Assembly (NCBI GenBank): GCA_037951165.1
Contig: JBBDHG010000009.1
Location: 14,348,501-14,412,500 of the forward strand
Direction: 5' to 3'
Length of the DNA: 64,000 bases
DNA from: Lophius americanus
Taxonomy: Eukaryota; Chordata; Actinopteri; Lophiiformes; Lophiidae
This document shows positions 47,901-60,060 of the stretch, piece after piece (positions within the stretch are counted from its first letter, which is position 1; each line of letters opens with the position of its first letter). Below the pieces are notes generated by a model. That model ran no database searches. It saw nothing but the letters and a program-made list of their open reading frames with translations, and was not told where the DNA came from. A program made the position numbers and the translations under genes.

Positions 47901-50900
47901 AATAATGTCAACGCGGCGAATGTTCTCAGTGTTTATTTGCATTTATATTCCTCCGCAGTTACGCAGCGAGAAAGAGAAACAGACTCCTGTTATTGAAACC
48001 AGCCCGCAAATCTCCATGGTACCGATTCGCACACGCAGGTCAGTAGCAGTTTGTTGTTGTGTGGGCATGTGTGTGTATGTATATGTGTCTATGTGGACAC
48101 GCGCTACGCTGTACTCAGCTGAATCCCAGTAACTCCAGTAGCAGTAATTTGCATGAAGGTGTGATGTTAACAGCCCAAGCATTCCTTTGAACCCAGATTC
48201 TCCAGTATCCGGTGACATAACTCCGAAAATTTGAAGTACTAGGTGCCAGTCTGTGTCCCAGGGTCATGCTAAATTCTAAGCGTAAATGTTTTCAGTATGT
48301 ACTCTGCACATAAGAGAAACAAAAAAAGAAACAAACGGATTTAATGGAAACTTTACTACATTGCAACAAAGAATGAGTCTAATAGTAATTAATATATAAC
48401 TGGCTGAGTGATAAAGATTAAGCCTTTACGTTTTGTTATATTTGTTAAATGTTTTAAATTGTTCCTTATTATATCTAAATGTAAATGATCCCCATCAACA
48501 CGTAGGGAACGGTTTGGTAAAGTTGTTCATCGTTAAAGAAAACAAGACAATTGTATTAGCAATTAAAATGACTGAAATCAAAATAACTCCATGCATATTT
48601 ACTCACGCTAGAGATTATGTAAAGATAGTCACTTCTGAATGAATAGTATAAAATAGTATGTGTAATATAATATAAGAATAGTATATGCAACATTTTACTA
48701 AAGCAACAATAATTGCCTATTGTGTATTTTGTTGTTTTAAAAGGTGACTTCTTTTGATTATTTTGGTTACAACTGTGTCTATTATGATGGAGGCGAAGCT
48801 TTGCTATCCCCCCATGTGGATGACACACATCATAATAAACATATAACATATCATTCTTGACACTTTCTTTTACGTTATTAAAATGTTGCATGTTTCATAA
48901 TTATATTCAGAATTTTTGTCAGCGTCCACAAAGTTATTGAGGAGGGGGAATAACTGTCAGGAATGGGTTCTGTCTGTCTGTTCGTTTACTCCAAAGCTGT
49001 TGAATATTTAAATTCAAGCTTTATATTCATCAAAGCCAAGTTTAATTGGTTGTAAGTTGGATTTACGCTCAGTCGTGGTTGTTTTTCCATGGCCAATTAA
49101 AAAAAACTATTTAGCTATTTTTTCCATGAAAATTTCAACTCACAACAACCAAGTAATGAAGTTGTGCCTTTTGCCACTTATCGATTTTAGTTTTTCTCGG
49201 TTAGAATTTGGGCAATTGGAAAAAAATTCTTTTGATATTTCTGGAATTTTTAATTCCTAACTTTCTTCCCCAAAATGTAATGTTTTTGTCAGATATTCAA
49301 TATGAATTGCAAATTACGGGGACAAATGAGCTAACTTTAACGTCATATCTAAGTTACGATACTAACTATACTCATGTCGAAGTACAGCCACTTGTGTAGA
49401 AAACACTTCTGGTAACAGTAGAAGTTCGGATTCAACTTTTTATTGAAGTAAAAGTGAAATATTACCGTAAAAGTAAAGAGTATTCCTTTAAAGAAAATTT
49501 CTATTGGCTTTGTTTGTGCAAACAAAACCATACGTAATTTCAAATTGATATAATATTAATTTAATAGATTAGAAACTTAATTGAAGTTTCAATGATAGAC
49601 AAACACAGGTAAATAATGTTTTCAGCTCAAATAACAGTTATGTGGAAGACAGAAAGAAAAATAACGTGGATAGAATAAACACTGACATCACGCCTTTTTT
49701 TCATGATCAAGTTTCTTGCATGTGTTTATTTTCTTTTTCATCTTCTGATGGTGTCTTGTTTGGTCTGACATGCTTGACATGCATGAATGGATTCACCAAG
49801 GTGTTGTCTTTTTTGGAGTTTTTTTCCCCCCTTTATTTAAGTTGAAATCAAGTTTGATGCAAAACAGCAATTATCTACTAAAGTAATGAGTCTATTTTGA
49901 AAATCTAAGTGAGGGTTAACTCCAGATGTTTGTGCTAAATGTAGGGAGGGAAAAGCTTTCAGAAAAACAACCTGAAAAACTGAAGTTACTTAAGTACGGA
50001 TACTTTTTTACTGTACTTTTAGAGATTTACTGCGACTGGTTACATGACCAAAGCAATTGTGAAAAATTGATCTAATCGAACTACAAACTTGTGGTGGAGT
50101 GAATTTCTTTTATATGCTACACCGAGCACCTAAATCAGTGTGCCAGAAAATACAGAAGAAAAATGAGGAGGAATACTGTAATGACTACTGAAGATGCCAA
50201 CAGTGGCCAGGGAGTCACCTTATCAGGCAATAGTTGGGTAGTGAAGGAGCAACCGCCATCCTAATAGCAAAGGCATTCTGCGTGTGTTTATGTATGATAC
50301 AGAGGGCATGTGTTGATACGAGTAAAGATTTGGGAAGCTCAAATTTGATACTGGCTTGAGTCAAGAACCAAAGCACCAACACAGTTACAATATAATTTGT
50401 ACACTTATATTCTTTTGAGTATACTGTATGTGCCTGGGACACGTTGTTCTGTAACTCATGTGGAGGCTCTGCGGCTATTTTCTCCCTGTGGGTTTATGTA
50501 CAGTTGGCAGCATCACATGTGAAAGAATTGATTTAGTACAAAGCTAGAGACAGATGTTTCACGCAGCTAAATGGTTATACATGCGGATTCAGTATAGGGC
50601 TGCACCAGTTTGGATAAAACTAACCGCAATAAGCTTTGACCAAATCCAGGAATTTTCTTTTCATTTTCAATGACTTGAGTATGTTTGTGTAGATTCTCAT
50701 TCACCCAGGTCATGGTAATCCTTGAAGGCTGAATCCGAAGCAACTGCACTTCCTGTTTTAGTTAAAGTGGGGTGTTTGATACATAGAGAGTCTATGTAAA
50801 GTCTAAAGTCACAAGAGGTATGTATCAAACAACTCGTCAGAGGTTAAATACCCGAGTCCCCACCAGTCAGTCAGAACTGAGAGAGCCTCTTGGATGAGAC

Positions 50901-53900
50901 ACGAGAAACACGTTCAACTTTTAACAGGAAGTCCAGTTGCTTCGGATTCAACATTCAAAAATGATTTGAATAGCTCTATTTAGAGAGAATTAATAATTCT
51001 AGAGCTGTTTGTAGTGACTTTGACACTTTTCAAATCAATTCATTTTTGACAAATATAATAATGAGAAAAAATATAATAAGAAAAATTCAATTGAAACATC
51101 TCAGTCATACTGGATTTGCTTAATTGCAGTAGATTGTGTTAAATGTTAAATCTGAAAACATTTAACAAATCTGAAAACTTCTCTTATAGAATATTTATGG
51201 AGAATAAGAACCACAAGGTTTTTCCTTTAGTATCAAGCAGCAAAAAAGTAGTAGACTTTAACTCCCTCGATGCAGCTGTTGCACATCTGGTAATGCCGAA
51301 AGAATATATTGTGTAGCACAATCCAGTGATAAGGCAGTAACGCTATAAATGGCTTCACAGGAAGTGACCCACTGTTCCACCCACTGTCGTTTTGCATGAT
51401 CGCTCTAATTGGCTGCACATGGAATGATTGCCCTCACTGATCAGCTCCCTGCATGCCACCTGTTGTTCCACCCCACCTTGGCCCCGCCCCTGCAGGACTT
51501 CTATCTCTCGTATGAGCAGCAAAGAGAAGATCTGCCTCCATGAGCGTGAGAAGCACCCGACCCCCGCCCTGCCGAGTAGCCCAGCTGAGGATGAAGAGGA
51601 GGAGGGCCAAACAGGACAGGGTCAGCCTCAGAGCCAGGGGAAGACCTCCAGCAGTTCCAGCTCCGAGGAAGAGAGCGAGTCAGAGAGCGATGCAGAGTCT
51701 GGTGAGAAACACTGATGGAGATGTGGAACTTCATGCATACAGTTTTTATACTCTTTTATTAAACACATACCTTAACACGGTTGCAGAGAAAGCGAAGAAC
51801 CGAGAGCTTATAAACAACTTGAACAACAAACGCAACACCACTAGCCTTCTTCCTACCTCCATGTCGACAAGTACTGCGGCCAGCCAACTCAAAAAGGTAA
51901 AACCTGGAGAGATATGATGGAATGTCGATAAATTGAATAATGAATATAATGAGTGATGTTGACTGTACAGCAGGACCAGAGCAAGCCCCCGACCACCGAG
52001 GCCCCAGGATCCTGGAGAACCTCTCTTAAGAAGGCAGGCAGCTCGGTGACTCTTGTTTCAGCCGGACTGTCCGACTCTAGCCAGGACCCCAACAGACTTC
52101 CAGAGACCGGTCTGGGTATGACCCGTTCTGCCTCCAGTCCCCGCCTCAGCTCTGAGGCCGACACCAAGGTATACACAATAGGATTTACACACCCATTAAA
52201 CCTGCTCTTACTTTATTAATTATCGTATTTCCAAATAAAGGTTTCTTTTACGGTCATGTTAAGAATCTGATCTCATCCCTTTTAGGAGCCGAGGCTCGCC
52301 CGGGTTCCACCCATCCCGACACGTAGACTGTTCAGTATACCCGACAACAGCCCTGACAACTCCAACAGGTGGGCCTTTGCTCTCATGTGCACCCGCACCC
52401 GTGAAAACACAGTCAGAAATCTGTTTTTCTGAGTCACTGCCCATGTGCCCTTGTCACCATGTCTCTCTCTCAGTTGGCTGAGTCGTAGCTCCTCTTACAC
52501 CCGGCGCCTTCATAGTCAGTCAGGGAATGATCTCACTAGTTCCACCCCCTCTTTGCTTCACAGGTCAGTCCTGCTGCTCACTGCCCGTCTCATATTTGTT
52601 GCTCACCTGTGTGTGTGTTTGTGTGTGTGTTTGTGATGTTTTTTTGTCCTTTCATACCCTATAACTCCTACAGCAGTGGAGTATACTTTGAGTTGGTATT
52701 TGGCTGCAAATGATGCTTTAGTGTTTTCCAACATGCTTCACCTGTCCAGCTCATCTTATGGAAAGAGACTGGATGACCCTGCCGTGACCTCAGCTAGTAC
52801 AGGAACAAGCTTTACCGGACTCAGCCGTCCAAACAGTGTCTTGACCCAGAGGTGTGTCATTTTTATACTCATTTTCCAATTTGTTTTTCGCACTTGACTG
52901 AAAGATCTAGTGGTCTCACCCTTCTTATCTTTCTTCAAAAGACTTCAGGAACAATCAGAGAAGAAGGAGATCGCTGCCGTCCCCACCTCAAACTCTCAAG
53001 GCCCAAACATGGGCGAACAGGAGACCAAACAGAGGCGCAAGTAAGCTGAGACTTTGTCTTTCTGTGTGAACGTGGGTTGCCTTTGCTGTTGCGTTGAAAT
53101 TAAAAGCATGCTACCTTCGTAGGTCGTATCTGACACCTGTACGGGATGAGGAGGCAGAAGCACAAAGGAAAGCTCGCTCCCGACATGCAAGGCAGTCCCG
53201 CCGCTCAACTCAGGTACAAACTTCACCAACTTCACGGTTGTAAGTGTGGTTTTGTGTCACTCTGAGATTAAAGCTGTTTATTTCTGTTTTGTTTTCAGGG
53301 GGTGACTCTAACGGATCTACAGGAGGCAGAGAAGACAATGAAGACGGACAACAAAGGGAGAGAAAAGAGGGAGGAGGAGGAGAAGGAGAAGGAGAAGGAG
53401 AAGGAAGCAAAAGTGAAGAAAGGAGATGAAGGGGTGAGAGCCATACTTTAGAGTCATAAACTTGCGTTGGCTTTTCTTATATAATGTAGTGTGATGTCAC
53501 TGAGCGGGGGATACTGTATTTACAGGAAGTGAGCTGGAGGTCTCGTATAGCCAGTCTGCAGAAGTCCGACTTGCTAGGTCTCACACAGCCCCCCGGCTCT
53601 TCACGGCCTCAAACATCTGAGAAAAGAGGTACGCACCTTTTTTTTAAGGAAATACTAGGGCCTGACAAACTTTTACTTGTTGAAATATTTGATAAAGCTC
53701 CTTAACAACTGCTGTCTGGCATTGTTCCAGATGTTGAGGCCAGTACAGGGGAGAGCGAGACGGAGCGATGGGCCAGAGAGCGCAGGGAGAGGAGACAAGC
53801 TCGGGCCAGAAGGAAGGCACAGAGAACCGGGGAGGTAAACACAATTGAAACATCTTTAATCTGGATGAATAGTGAACTTCACTATCATAAAAATCATATG

Positions 53901-55285
53901 TGGGAGAAATGATGCTTTCAGATTCATATGAACCTGTTGTGTCTGTGACATCTGCAGAGTGATGACAATGAGCCAAGTGGAGAAGAAGAGTTTTCAGGCA
54001 GTGGGCTGGATCCACAGGTGTTTGTGTGTGCGTTTGTCTACACAAATTAGTCATAACATTATAATCCCCTGCCTATTATTATGCAGGTCCCCCTTTAACG
54101 GCAACAAAAACTTGAACTAGTCGGGGCATTGGACGCACAAGACAAGTGGTATCTGGCAACCATGCGTTACCATCAAGTCCTGAAAGTTGCCCCATGGGAC
54201 CGCCTTGGTTCGGACATGTTTTTCCAGCACATCCCACAAATGCCCAATTAGATATGGCCATGTCAACATCTTGACCTCGTTTTTGCAGTTTGTCAGGCGG
54301 TATTATCCCTGAAAGCTGCCATTTGGGAATACTGTTGCCATGAAGGGGTGCACTTGGTCTGGTACCATGTTTAAGTAGATGGTACGTGTCAAAGTAACGT
54401 TCACATGAATGGTAAGCCCCAAAGTTTATTAGCAGAACCTTTGCAGAAGGCATTATACTGCCTTCTTCCAATAGTTCATCGTAGTGCCATCTCTTCTCCA
54501 GGAAAGCAACACACATGCACCCTGGCCCTCAACATCACATAAAGAAACCTGATTAATAAGAACAATGATTTTCCATGATGCACAACATGTTGAATCCATG
54601 AATCCAGCATGAGGTTTTAAGAAATTTATGCTGCAGTAGCTCTGTGATATCGCATAACGCAGGCAAGCCTTAAGTCCTCACGTCGTTGGCACCCATGAAG
54701 CTTGGGCGCCCATGGTGCAGACTCGGAACAATCAACAAGACTAAGTCTTGCTATCACAATTTTTCCCTTGTCAAAGCCTCACAGCTCCCTAGACTTGCCC
54801 ATTTTCCTGCGTCCATCACATCAACATTGAGAACAAAATATTCTCTTGATGCCATTATATCCTATAGAGTAACAGGAGCCATTGTAACATGATAAACAAT
54901 GTTATTCACTTCACCTGGCGTGTAATGTTCTGGCTGGTTGGTGTATGTATTTGTCTATGGTCCCAGTGGACTGTAACAGTGGACTCACCTCTAACTTGTT
55001 TGCTCATCTTCCCTGTTTTCAGACCGTTGGACACTTGAGTTCCAGGTAAGAATTCAGCCTTTGATTTGCCGTCTTTTAGTCAGAAAAATCTTTGATAGCA
55101 GTATCTCTGACATCTGCTCATCCACTCAGGTCAGATGTCTCCTGTAACAACACGATCCAGGGAGGAGGCTCAGACGGCAAGGATTTTAAGAAGGTCAGTT
55201 GACAGTATTAATACATATGTCATATTATTTGACTTCCTATTTTTTTCCATCTGCTTATTCAAACCTTTCTGTGTGTGCATGTGTG

Positions 55286-55335
<50 letters not shown>

Positions 55336-58300
55336 AGCTGTTCGAGGAGGTCTCCAGAGAAAACAGTGAACTTCAGTCTCAGCTGCATGACACCCAAAGG
55401 ATTATTAGTCAGACCAGGATGGACTTAGAGAAGGCCACACAGGTGATGGCAACGACACACAAACTGTTATTGTAAATGTACCAGCGTAAATATAATAGGA
55501 AGTGCCTTCAAGGTTTTACTACAGTGGCCTGTATTTACATGTTTCTTTATTGGATTTCCTGTTTATATATTCAGTTCTGGTGGCCGTCACTTGAAAACAC
55601 ACTGTCTTATAAACTTCAATAGGTCTAGTGGAAACATGCCATTTGTTACGTTTCATTATCTGGGTGTTTTGGTTTGTTTGGAAAAAAATTAACATAAAGT
55701 TCTTTAGTTGGATCTAGTCTTTATTAATATTGTGAAAAATGAAAATAAGGAACTTATTCATACTTCGTAATGCAAATGAAAAGTTAAATTATGCGGACGG
55801 AGAACTACATCCAATAGGATTTGGAAGGTGGTTGGCTCATTGGAAAAACCCAAAAGGAAACACAACAAATTCGTACAAATCATATTGAGTGGAGAAATAG
55901 GTTTTATCTCAGACTCTGGAAACAAGGGAAACTGCCGGCTGTTACAGCTACAAGCGTTGCCGAATTTGTCGTAGAGCTCATAAACCTGGGACATCGGGTA
56001 TTATGATAATCCACACAGAACCGTATATAGCCATCCCACTTACTAACCAGCACAATAGACACAATAGACCAGGCGCTTTTGGACTTTTCTATTACTCCCA
56101 TCTCCAGCATAGAAGCCAAATCTCTCTGAACCTCTTTTCTTTTATGTAAAGGTAAATGATACCGTGACGGCAATATGGACTCAATGTGATGCTGGACTAG
56201 GCAGAAATGGTCATCTCAAGCAATCTCAGATCCCATCTCATCTGTCACTCATCACAAACAACAGAGCCTCCCTATATACTTTTAGGAGGCTGTGGTACTT
56301 AATCACGCCGATCAGAACGTGCAGCCTCATAATCAAGATTCCCCTCTCCCTCTGAAACCACTTGGCATGGAATTTTTGAGCTGGATGAAGGAAATGGTCG
56401 TAGCACTTGTCTGAGACTCGTGCCTCCGTTGTATAGGTGTCGCTGATGTTCCTTGACCCGGTGCAAAGTCTCCCGTGACAGCCACCACAGTGTGTGAAGT
56501 TTTGCTCTCCCGTCCGGGATCAACTGAATATCATTTTTACTTGGGCATTCAACTTCCACCCACCCCTATTTCAGCAGGTCATGAACCAGGTGTTATTTTC
56601 TTCCAAATGGCAGTTCGAAGGGGGAAAACTCTGCCAATGCCTTGGAAGCCTCCCGCTCTGCAAACAGAGGATTGAGCCATTTCTCCCAAATACATGAATT
56701 TCTATGAATCCACTTATGAATCATGGACTTAAAAATCTCGTATCACCGGCCTATTGGTCTGTGGATGATTTAAAAACTGATTCCAATAGACTTAATGTCC
56801 AGTAATGCATAAAGTTCCCTCAGTGTACTTGATATTGAGGTAAACGCTTGAGAAGCATTTGGGGACAAATAAAAATGTCAGGTGTAAACAATAGACCTTA
56901 AAGCTTTACAACTGACATCTGATCTGCCAAAGTGTTTGGTTATTCCAGGCGGAACAGGCCCATTGCCTGGCATTACCAGTAACTAACACAAGATCAAAAA
57001 ACTTACTACCTGGAGAACTTATCCGTGTCACACATTTCTAAATTACTACCTTGTTACATGGTTGAGCCAGTTCCCCTACTATTCACTCACCTCTACTCAT
57101 GCCCCCGTTTCCTCAAATGAAAAAAAGTCCCAGAAACATTTCGGGGGTTTATGGGGGAAAGATTTAGAGATTATTCTTCACTGAACCAGCATTTTTTTCT
57201 TTTCTTGATCTATACGAAAAATAGTTTATGATCAATGGTCCATGACAGCAGGATAACGTACAAGAAGAACTATGTAGGAAATTTACACAAAAGGCCAACT
57301 TAGACAACTGACATTTATAAAATAAAAAACCTCAAAGCTAGCAGGCCGTTTTTTTTTGTTGTTTTTTTCATTTTCCTGCTGGTCACTTCATTCCTTCCTC
57401 TTCGTCAAATCAGCTTAAATATGGTGTTTTTATAGAATTAGACTTGACAGACACTAAAGCAAAACGTACTATCTTTTATAAGCAATACTTTAGACATTGT
57501 TTTCCTTTCAAATGAAAAGCTATAATAACAATCAAAAAACGACCATGTTCATTTGAATATGCTCAGTCTTGCCTTTGTAGCCTGACTTGTGTGTAACTAA
57601 ACCTGTGAACTCATAGGCTTCTTGTGGCTGCCTTTTGTGGTGATGATTGATGTCGTTGATTGAGGTGTCATTGATTACTGTGTCCAACAGAGACAGGAGC
57701 GCTTCACTGACTGTTCGGCCCTGCTGGAGCTGGAGAGAAAGGTAATGCATCTGTTCCGATGTGACTCGTAGCTTTACTTGCCACTACAGCCACCCTGCTG
57801 TCCGTAGGCACTCTCCTGTCTTCCCTCACTTGAATCCCTCCTTCACATGTTTTTTCTCACCCTTTGCGCTCCTTCTTCTCTACATCACTTCCTCCCACTC
57901 TATGTCACATCTCCCTGGCATCAGGACCGGAGGATGTTGGAGCGGCGAATGGCAGAGCTGGAGGAGGAGCTAAAGGTGAGGAGACTTTCTCATTCCACCG
58001 CAGACACTTTGCATGCTGCTTGATTAGCTTGGCTTTAGCTTTTGCAGGCCAGTGTCATCGTGGGGGGAACACTGTTTCTAACTTTGTTGTTTTTTCATGT
58101 TATTGGTTGTTCCTGTTTGCCTTTTTGATCCCTACCTCAAATTCTTATTTTTACCCATCTTTCTTCTGCACTCATAATTGTAAATATGAAAGACTTGATA
58201 ATAATTTGCCTGATATTTCCAGCATAGCTTAGCATGAAAACTGGTTACAAAGGGGACCTGCGTAAAGACTAAATGTATGATATATGTGCTTTGTTTGTCC

Positions 58301-58809
58301 CTCAAGCAAAATTATAAAGGTTGAGCAGAAATTCCACTGTATCACTCCACTGTCTTATAGTAAAAGCTTTCGTAGACATGTTTATTCATACTCTTGTTAA
58401 AAACTTAACTGTTTTTGACATTTGAACCGGTCTGTGCTTGTTTAGTTGGAAGTTTCAGACATTTTCATATGCCACTTTGAATATATACCTAATTATTATG
58501 CAGATTCTTGTTATTTTGGCATGCTAGCTCTCTGTTGCAGTTTATTGCAAAATTTAAAACTCAACAGTGTTTAAGTTATTAGTTAGAGCTGTGCTTTCCC
58601 TGCTTCGAGTCTGCTGTGATAGCTAGAGATAATGTATAGTCTTAACATCCAATATCTCATGAATCCTAAATTAATTTCATATCTTGAATTGTTTTTAATG
58701 CAAACTCAATATTTCCAACCAGGTTCTGGTTGACCTGAGAGCTGACAACCAGCGTCTTAAAGATGAAAATGGAGCACTTATCCGTGTCATCAGCAAACTC
58801 TCCAAATAG
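38948..58809 (+). CDS. ppp1r12c: Myosin phosphatase targeting subunit, PPP1R12C-like
   Basis: It targets PP1 catalytic subunit to myosin and controls contractility. Twenty-five coding exons: 38948-39223, 44904-45034, 45187-45305, 47213-47369, 47538-47682, 47775-47849, 47959-48038, 51496-51701, 51787-51896, 51971-52168, 52286-52368, 52474-52563, 52750-52851, 52942-53040, 53123-53213, 53299-53433, 53526-53628, 53731-53834, 53958-54017, 55023-55045, 55130-55193, 55338-55442, 57691-57741, 57925-57975, 58723-58809. They total 2745 bases (914 residues), phase-consistent throughout. Features: PP1-docking KVRF (48-51), ankyrin repeats (about 58-320), acidic Ser-rich region, inhibitory RRST site (Thr653), Lys/Glu run, C-terminal leucine-zipper-like coiled coil ending LIRVISKLSK. 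Only one inhibitory Thr motif is present; the second (RRSTGVSFW in PPP1R12A/B) is absent, favouring PPP1R12C. Confidence 0.9.
41453..41490. repeat. Perfect 18-bp inverted repeat with 2-base spacer
   Basis: CTTCATATCGCTCCACCA and TGGTGGAGCGATATGAAG are separated only by AC. Arms this long and exact are unusual in single-copy intron DNA. No flanking transposon ends were identified. Confidence 0.85.
42070..42500 (-). repeat. Inverted copy of the dispersed repeat of pidd1 intron 8
   Basis: Read on the minus strand it has GACAAACTGTTAGGAAGTTG and AAATATGAGC phrases matching 18490-18660, plus CCAAATTTGGAC-type words. It seems to contain more than one internal unit. Non-coding. Confidence 0.5.
43780..44340 (+). 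mobile_element. Probable remnant of a BED-finger hAT transposase
   Basis: With frame changes, the plus strand shows a BED-finger-like order: a FRFHGKVQ-type start, QIICKEFFRV-like word, then KSGPHHIHQDTLKSPKIQSH, resembling the linker after the zinc finger in ZBED-like hAT proteins. Stops and shifts are frequent, no ends were found, and the match is by eye only. Confidence 0.35.
45425..46680 (+). mobile_element. Decayed Tc1-like transposon in ppp1r12c intron 3
   Basis: The element starts near AAGTTCAGCCTTGTGGAAAAG and ends around AATACTTTTTCTCACTGGTTAA, the terminal phrases of a common fish Tc1 family. Between them the transposase coding order is visible on the plus strand: the GYKAIS helix-turn-helix word (about 45870), RSGGP (about 45955), catalytic-domain pieces around 46100-46250 and LNPLEMLWGHLKS (about 46445-46485). 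Several frameshifts and deletions make it inactive. Confidence 0.8.
48039..51495 (+). other. ppp1r12c intron 7
   Basis: A 3.5-kb AT-rich intron. The only structure I can describe is the inverted-repeat element at 50690-50960. Short open frames are shadows. Confidence 0.55.
50690..50960. mobile_element. Short element with long terminal inverted repeats
   Basis: GAATCCGAAGCAACTG CACTTCCTGTT (about 50730-50757) is complementary to AACAGGAAGTCCAGTTGCTTCGGATTC (about 50923-50949) with one or two differences. The interior has TCTTGGATGAGACACGAGAAACACGTT, resembling a hairpin-forming motif of fish repeats (possibly Penelope-like). It could be a MITE or folded retroelement fragment. Confidence 0.55.
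53199..53213 (+). other. ppp1r12c: Inhibitory phosphorylation motif RRST of the phosphatase subunit (Thr653)
   Basis: The end of exon 15 encodes RQSRRSTQ, continuing in exon 16 as GVTLTDLQEAEKT. This is the ROCK/ZIPK-type site equivalent to MYPT1 Thr696 and PPP1R12C Thr560, whose phosphorylation inhibits the phosphatase. The intron splits the motif just after Gln654. Confidence 0.8.
53368..53405 (+). repeat. Coding GAG/AAG purine repeat in ppp1r12c exon 16
   Basis: A run of GAG and AAG triplets encodes alternating Glu and Lys after the LTDLQEAEKT motif. PPP1R12A has a comparable Glu/Lys-rich region. The frame is kept on both sides. Confidence 0.8.
54045..54945 (-). mobile_element. Decayed Tc1-like transposon in ppp1r12c intron 19
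   Basis: The outer ends are CATAACATTATAATCCCCTG (about 54050) and, at the far side, TAATGTTCTGGCTGGTTGG (about 54925-54943), resembling a degraded inverted repeat. The minus strand keeps a 145-codon transposase piece (54516-54079) ending in the VAVKGGPA word typical of this family's C-terminus, plus N-terminal scraps around 54830-54700. It is inactive and antisense to the host gene. Confidence 0.8.
55270..55334 (+). repeat. (GT)n tract directly before a splice acceptor
   Basis: About 60 bases of GT/GCAT-interrupted repeat run into TCAG, the acceptor of ppp1r12c exon 22 (55338). The repeat occupies the place of the polypyrimidine tract. Confidence 0.9.
55750..56700 (-). mobile_element. Gypsy-class LTR retrotransposon remnant, integrase end before reverse transcriptase
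   Basis: On the minus strand, 56559-56299 reads as the C-terminal part of an integrase (VKEHQRHLYN then LDYEAARSDR). About 130 bases downstream, 56230-55900 reads as the start of a reverse transcriptase (LVQHHIES, MLEMGVIEKSKSAW, IRFCVDY), and 55840-55758 gives a scrap like the FSNEPTTFQ box. Integrase upstream of reverse transcriptase is the order known for the fish Gmr1 group of Gypsy elements. No LTRs were found, and the copy is broken by stops and deletions. It lies in ppp1r12c intron 22. Confidence 0.65.
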
Positions 58810-60060
58810 ACGGAGACAGATACATGAAGATCAGGGAACCTCCCCTCTCCCTCCCGCCACCCATTCATCCATCCCTCCCTCCCTCCACACACTACGCCCT
58901 GTGCCAAAGAGTGAGCAAGAGGGGGAAGGGGAGAGAAGAGCAGCAAAATGTCCTGCATACATGAACACAACGGCTTGACTTGGATTGTGATGCCTCTCTA
59001 CGTATGAACAGCTTGAGAGGCCATTGTGTGCCTTTTATTGCCTGTTTGCCCCCGGAAGACCTATGGCATGAGGGCCTGTGACCACGGTCAGAGGCCCCGA
59101 CGACCAGAGTGTCCACAGGTGGTGCAACACACAAACATTTAATCTACTATGACTGTGTATTGGGGAACACTAACGTGCACACACATTCCTATGCGTGCAT
59201 CACATAACTTCCTTGATGCACTTTCCACGAGCACACGAGGCAGCTTGGGCCTTAAAGCTCCCACTTTAGTATTTATTTTTTTGTGAACACTCTCACGTCA
59301 CACTTTTCACAAATTTACCCCAGGCACTGCTCAAAGTTCTTACTCTTGTGAAGTTCTTAAAGCTCCAAAATCAGACTCTTCACATTCAGCTGCGTCCTGA
59401 AGACAGGGGGAAGTCCATAAAGCTCTGTTGGGTTGTTTTGTTTCCACATGCAAGTGTTTGAACCCACCTACCTCTCCACCTATGCACTTCCCCGCATACA
59501 TTTTTTTTGGATTTTTGTGACCACAGACACACTCCATGCTCTTAACTAATGACCAGGTCAGTCGACCACAGCACTTTAAACTCTGCAAAGCAATAAACGA
59601 TCTGCGAGGCTTTGCCCATCCTCCAGACAGACACACTTACTTCAGAGCAGCACCTTCTCCCTAAGTAGAGGAAAGGGTTATTCAGAGTTGAAGGTCAAAG
59701 GTCATTGCACAAATATAACAAATTCTGCTCTGGCAAAGCCTATTATGCCATGTTATAATTATTGCCATTGATAAAGATATTTTCATAGTTTTTCATTTTC
59801 GAATCCTCTCTTGCAAGGGAGTATGGTTATGTATATTACCTGTGTATAAATATTAGTCTTGACTATTACCCTTTTTGACGATAAATTCCATGTAGTCTCT
59901 CTTCACATGTTGGTTTTCTAATATATTGAAAATATTGGATGTCTGCACCCTAATAAAAAAGTGTGTTTGTAGTGACTGTCTGGTTATTATGGACACAACT
60001 CTTGGATCACAATAGTGTTTATGCAAGGGAAATACTGTTATTCTTTGAGCTGAACAAGCC
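58810..60060 (+). other. Probable ppp1r12c 3' UTR
   Basis: This follows the stop codon TAG at 58807-58809. AATAAA hexamers occur at 59592-59597 and 59952-59957. I see no other gene; the open frames on both strands are short. The UTR end is inferred. Confidence 0.45.

Noticed and set aside
55170..55397. Minus-strand frame rich in Thr-His
   Set aside because: Translation of the (GT)n repeat opposite ppp1r12c exons 21-22.
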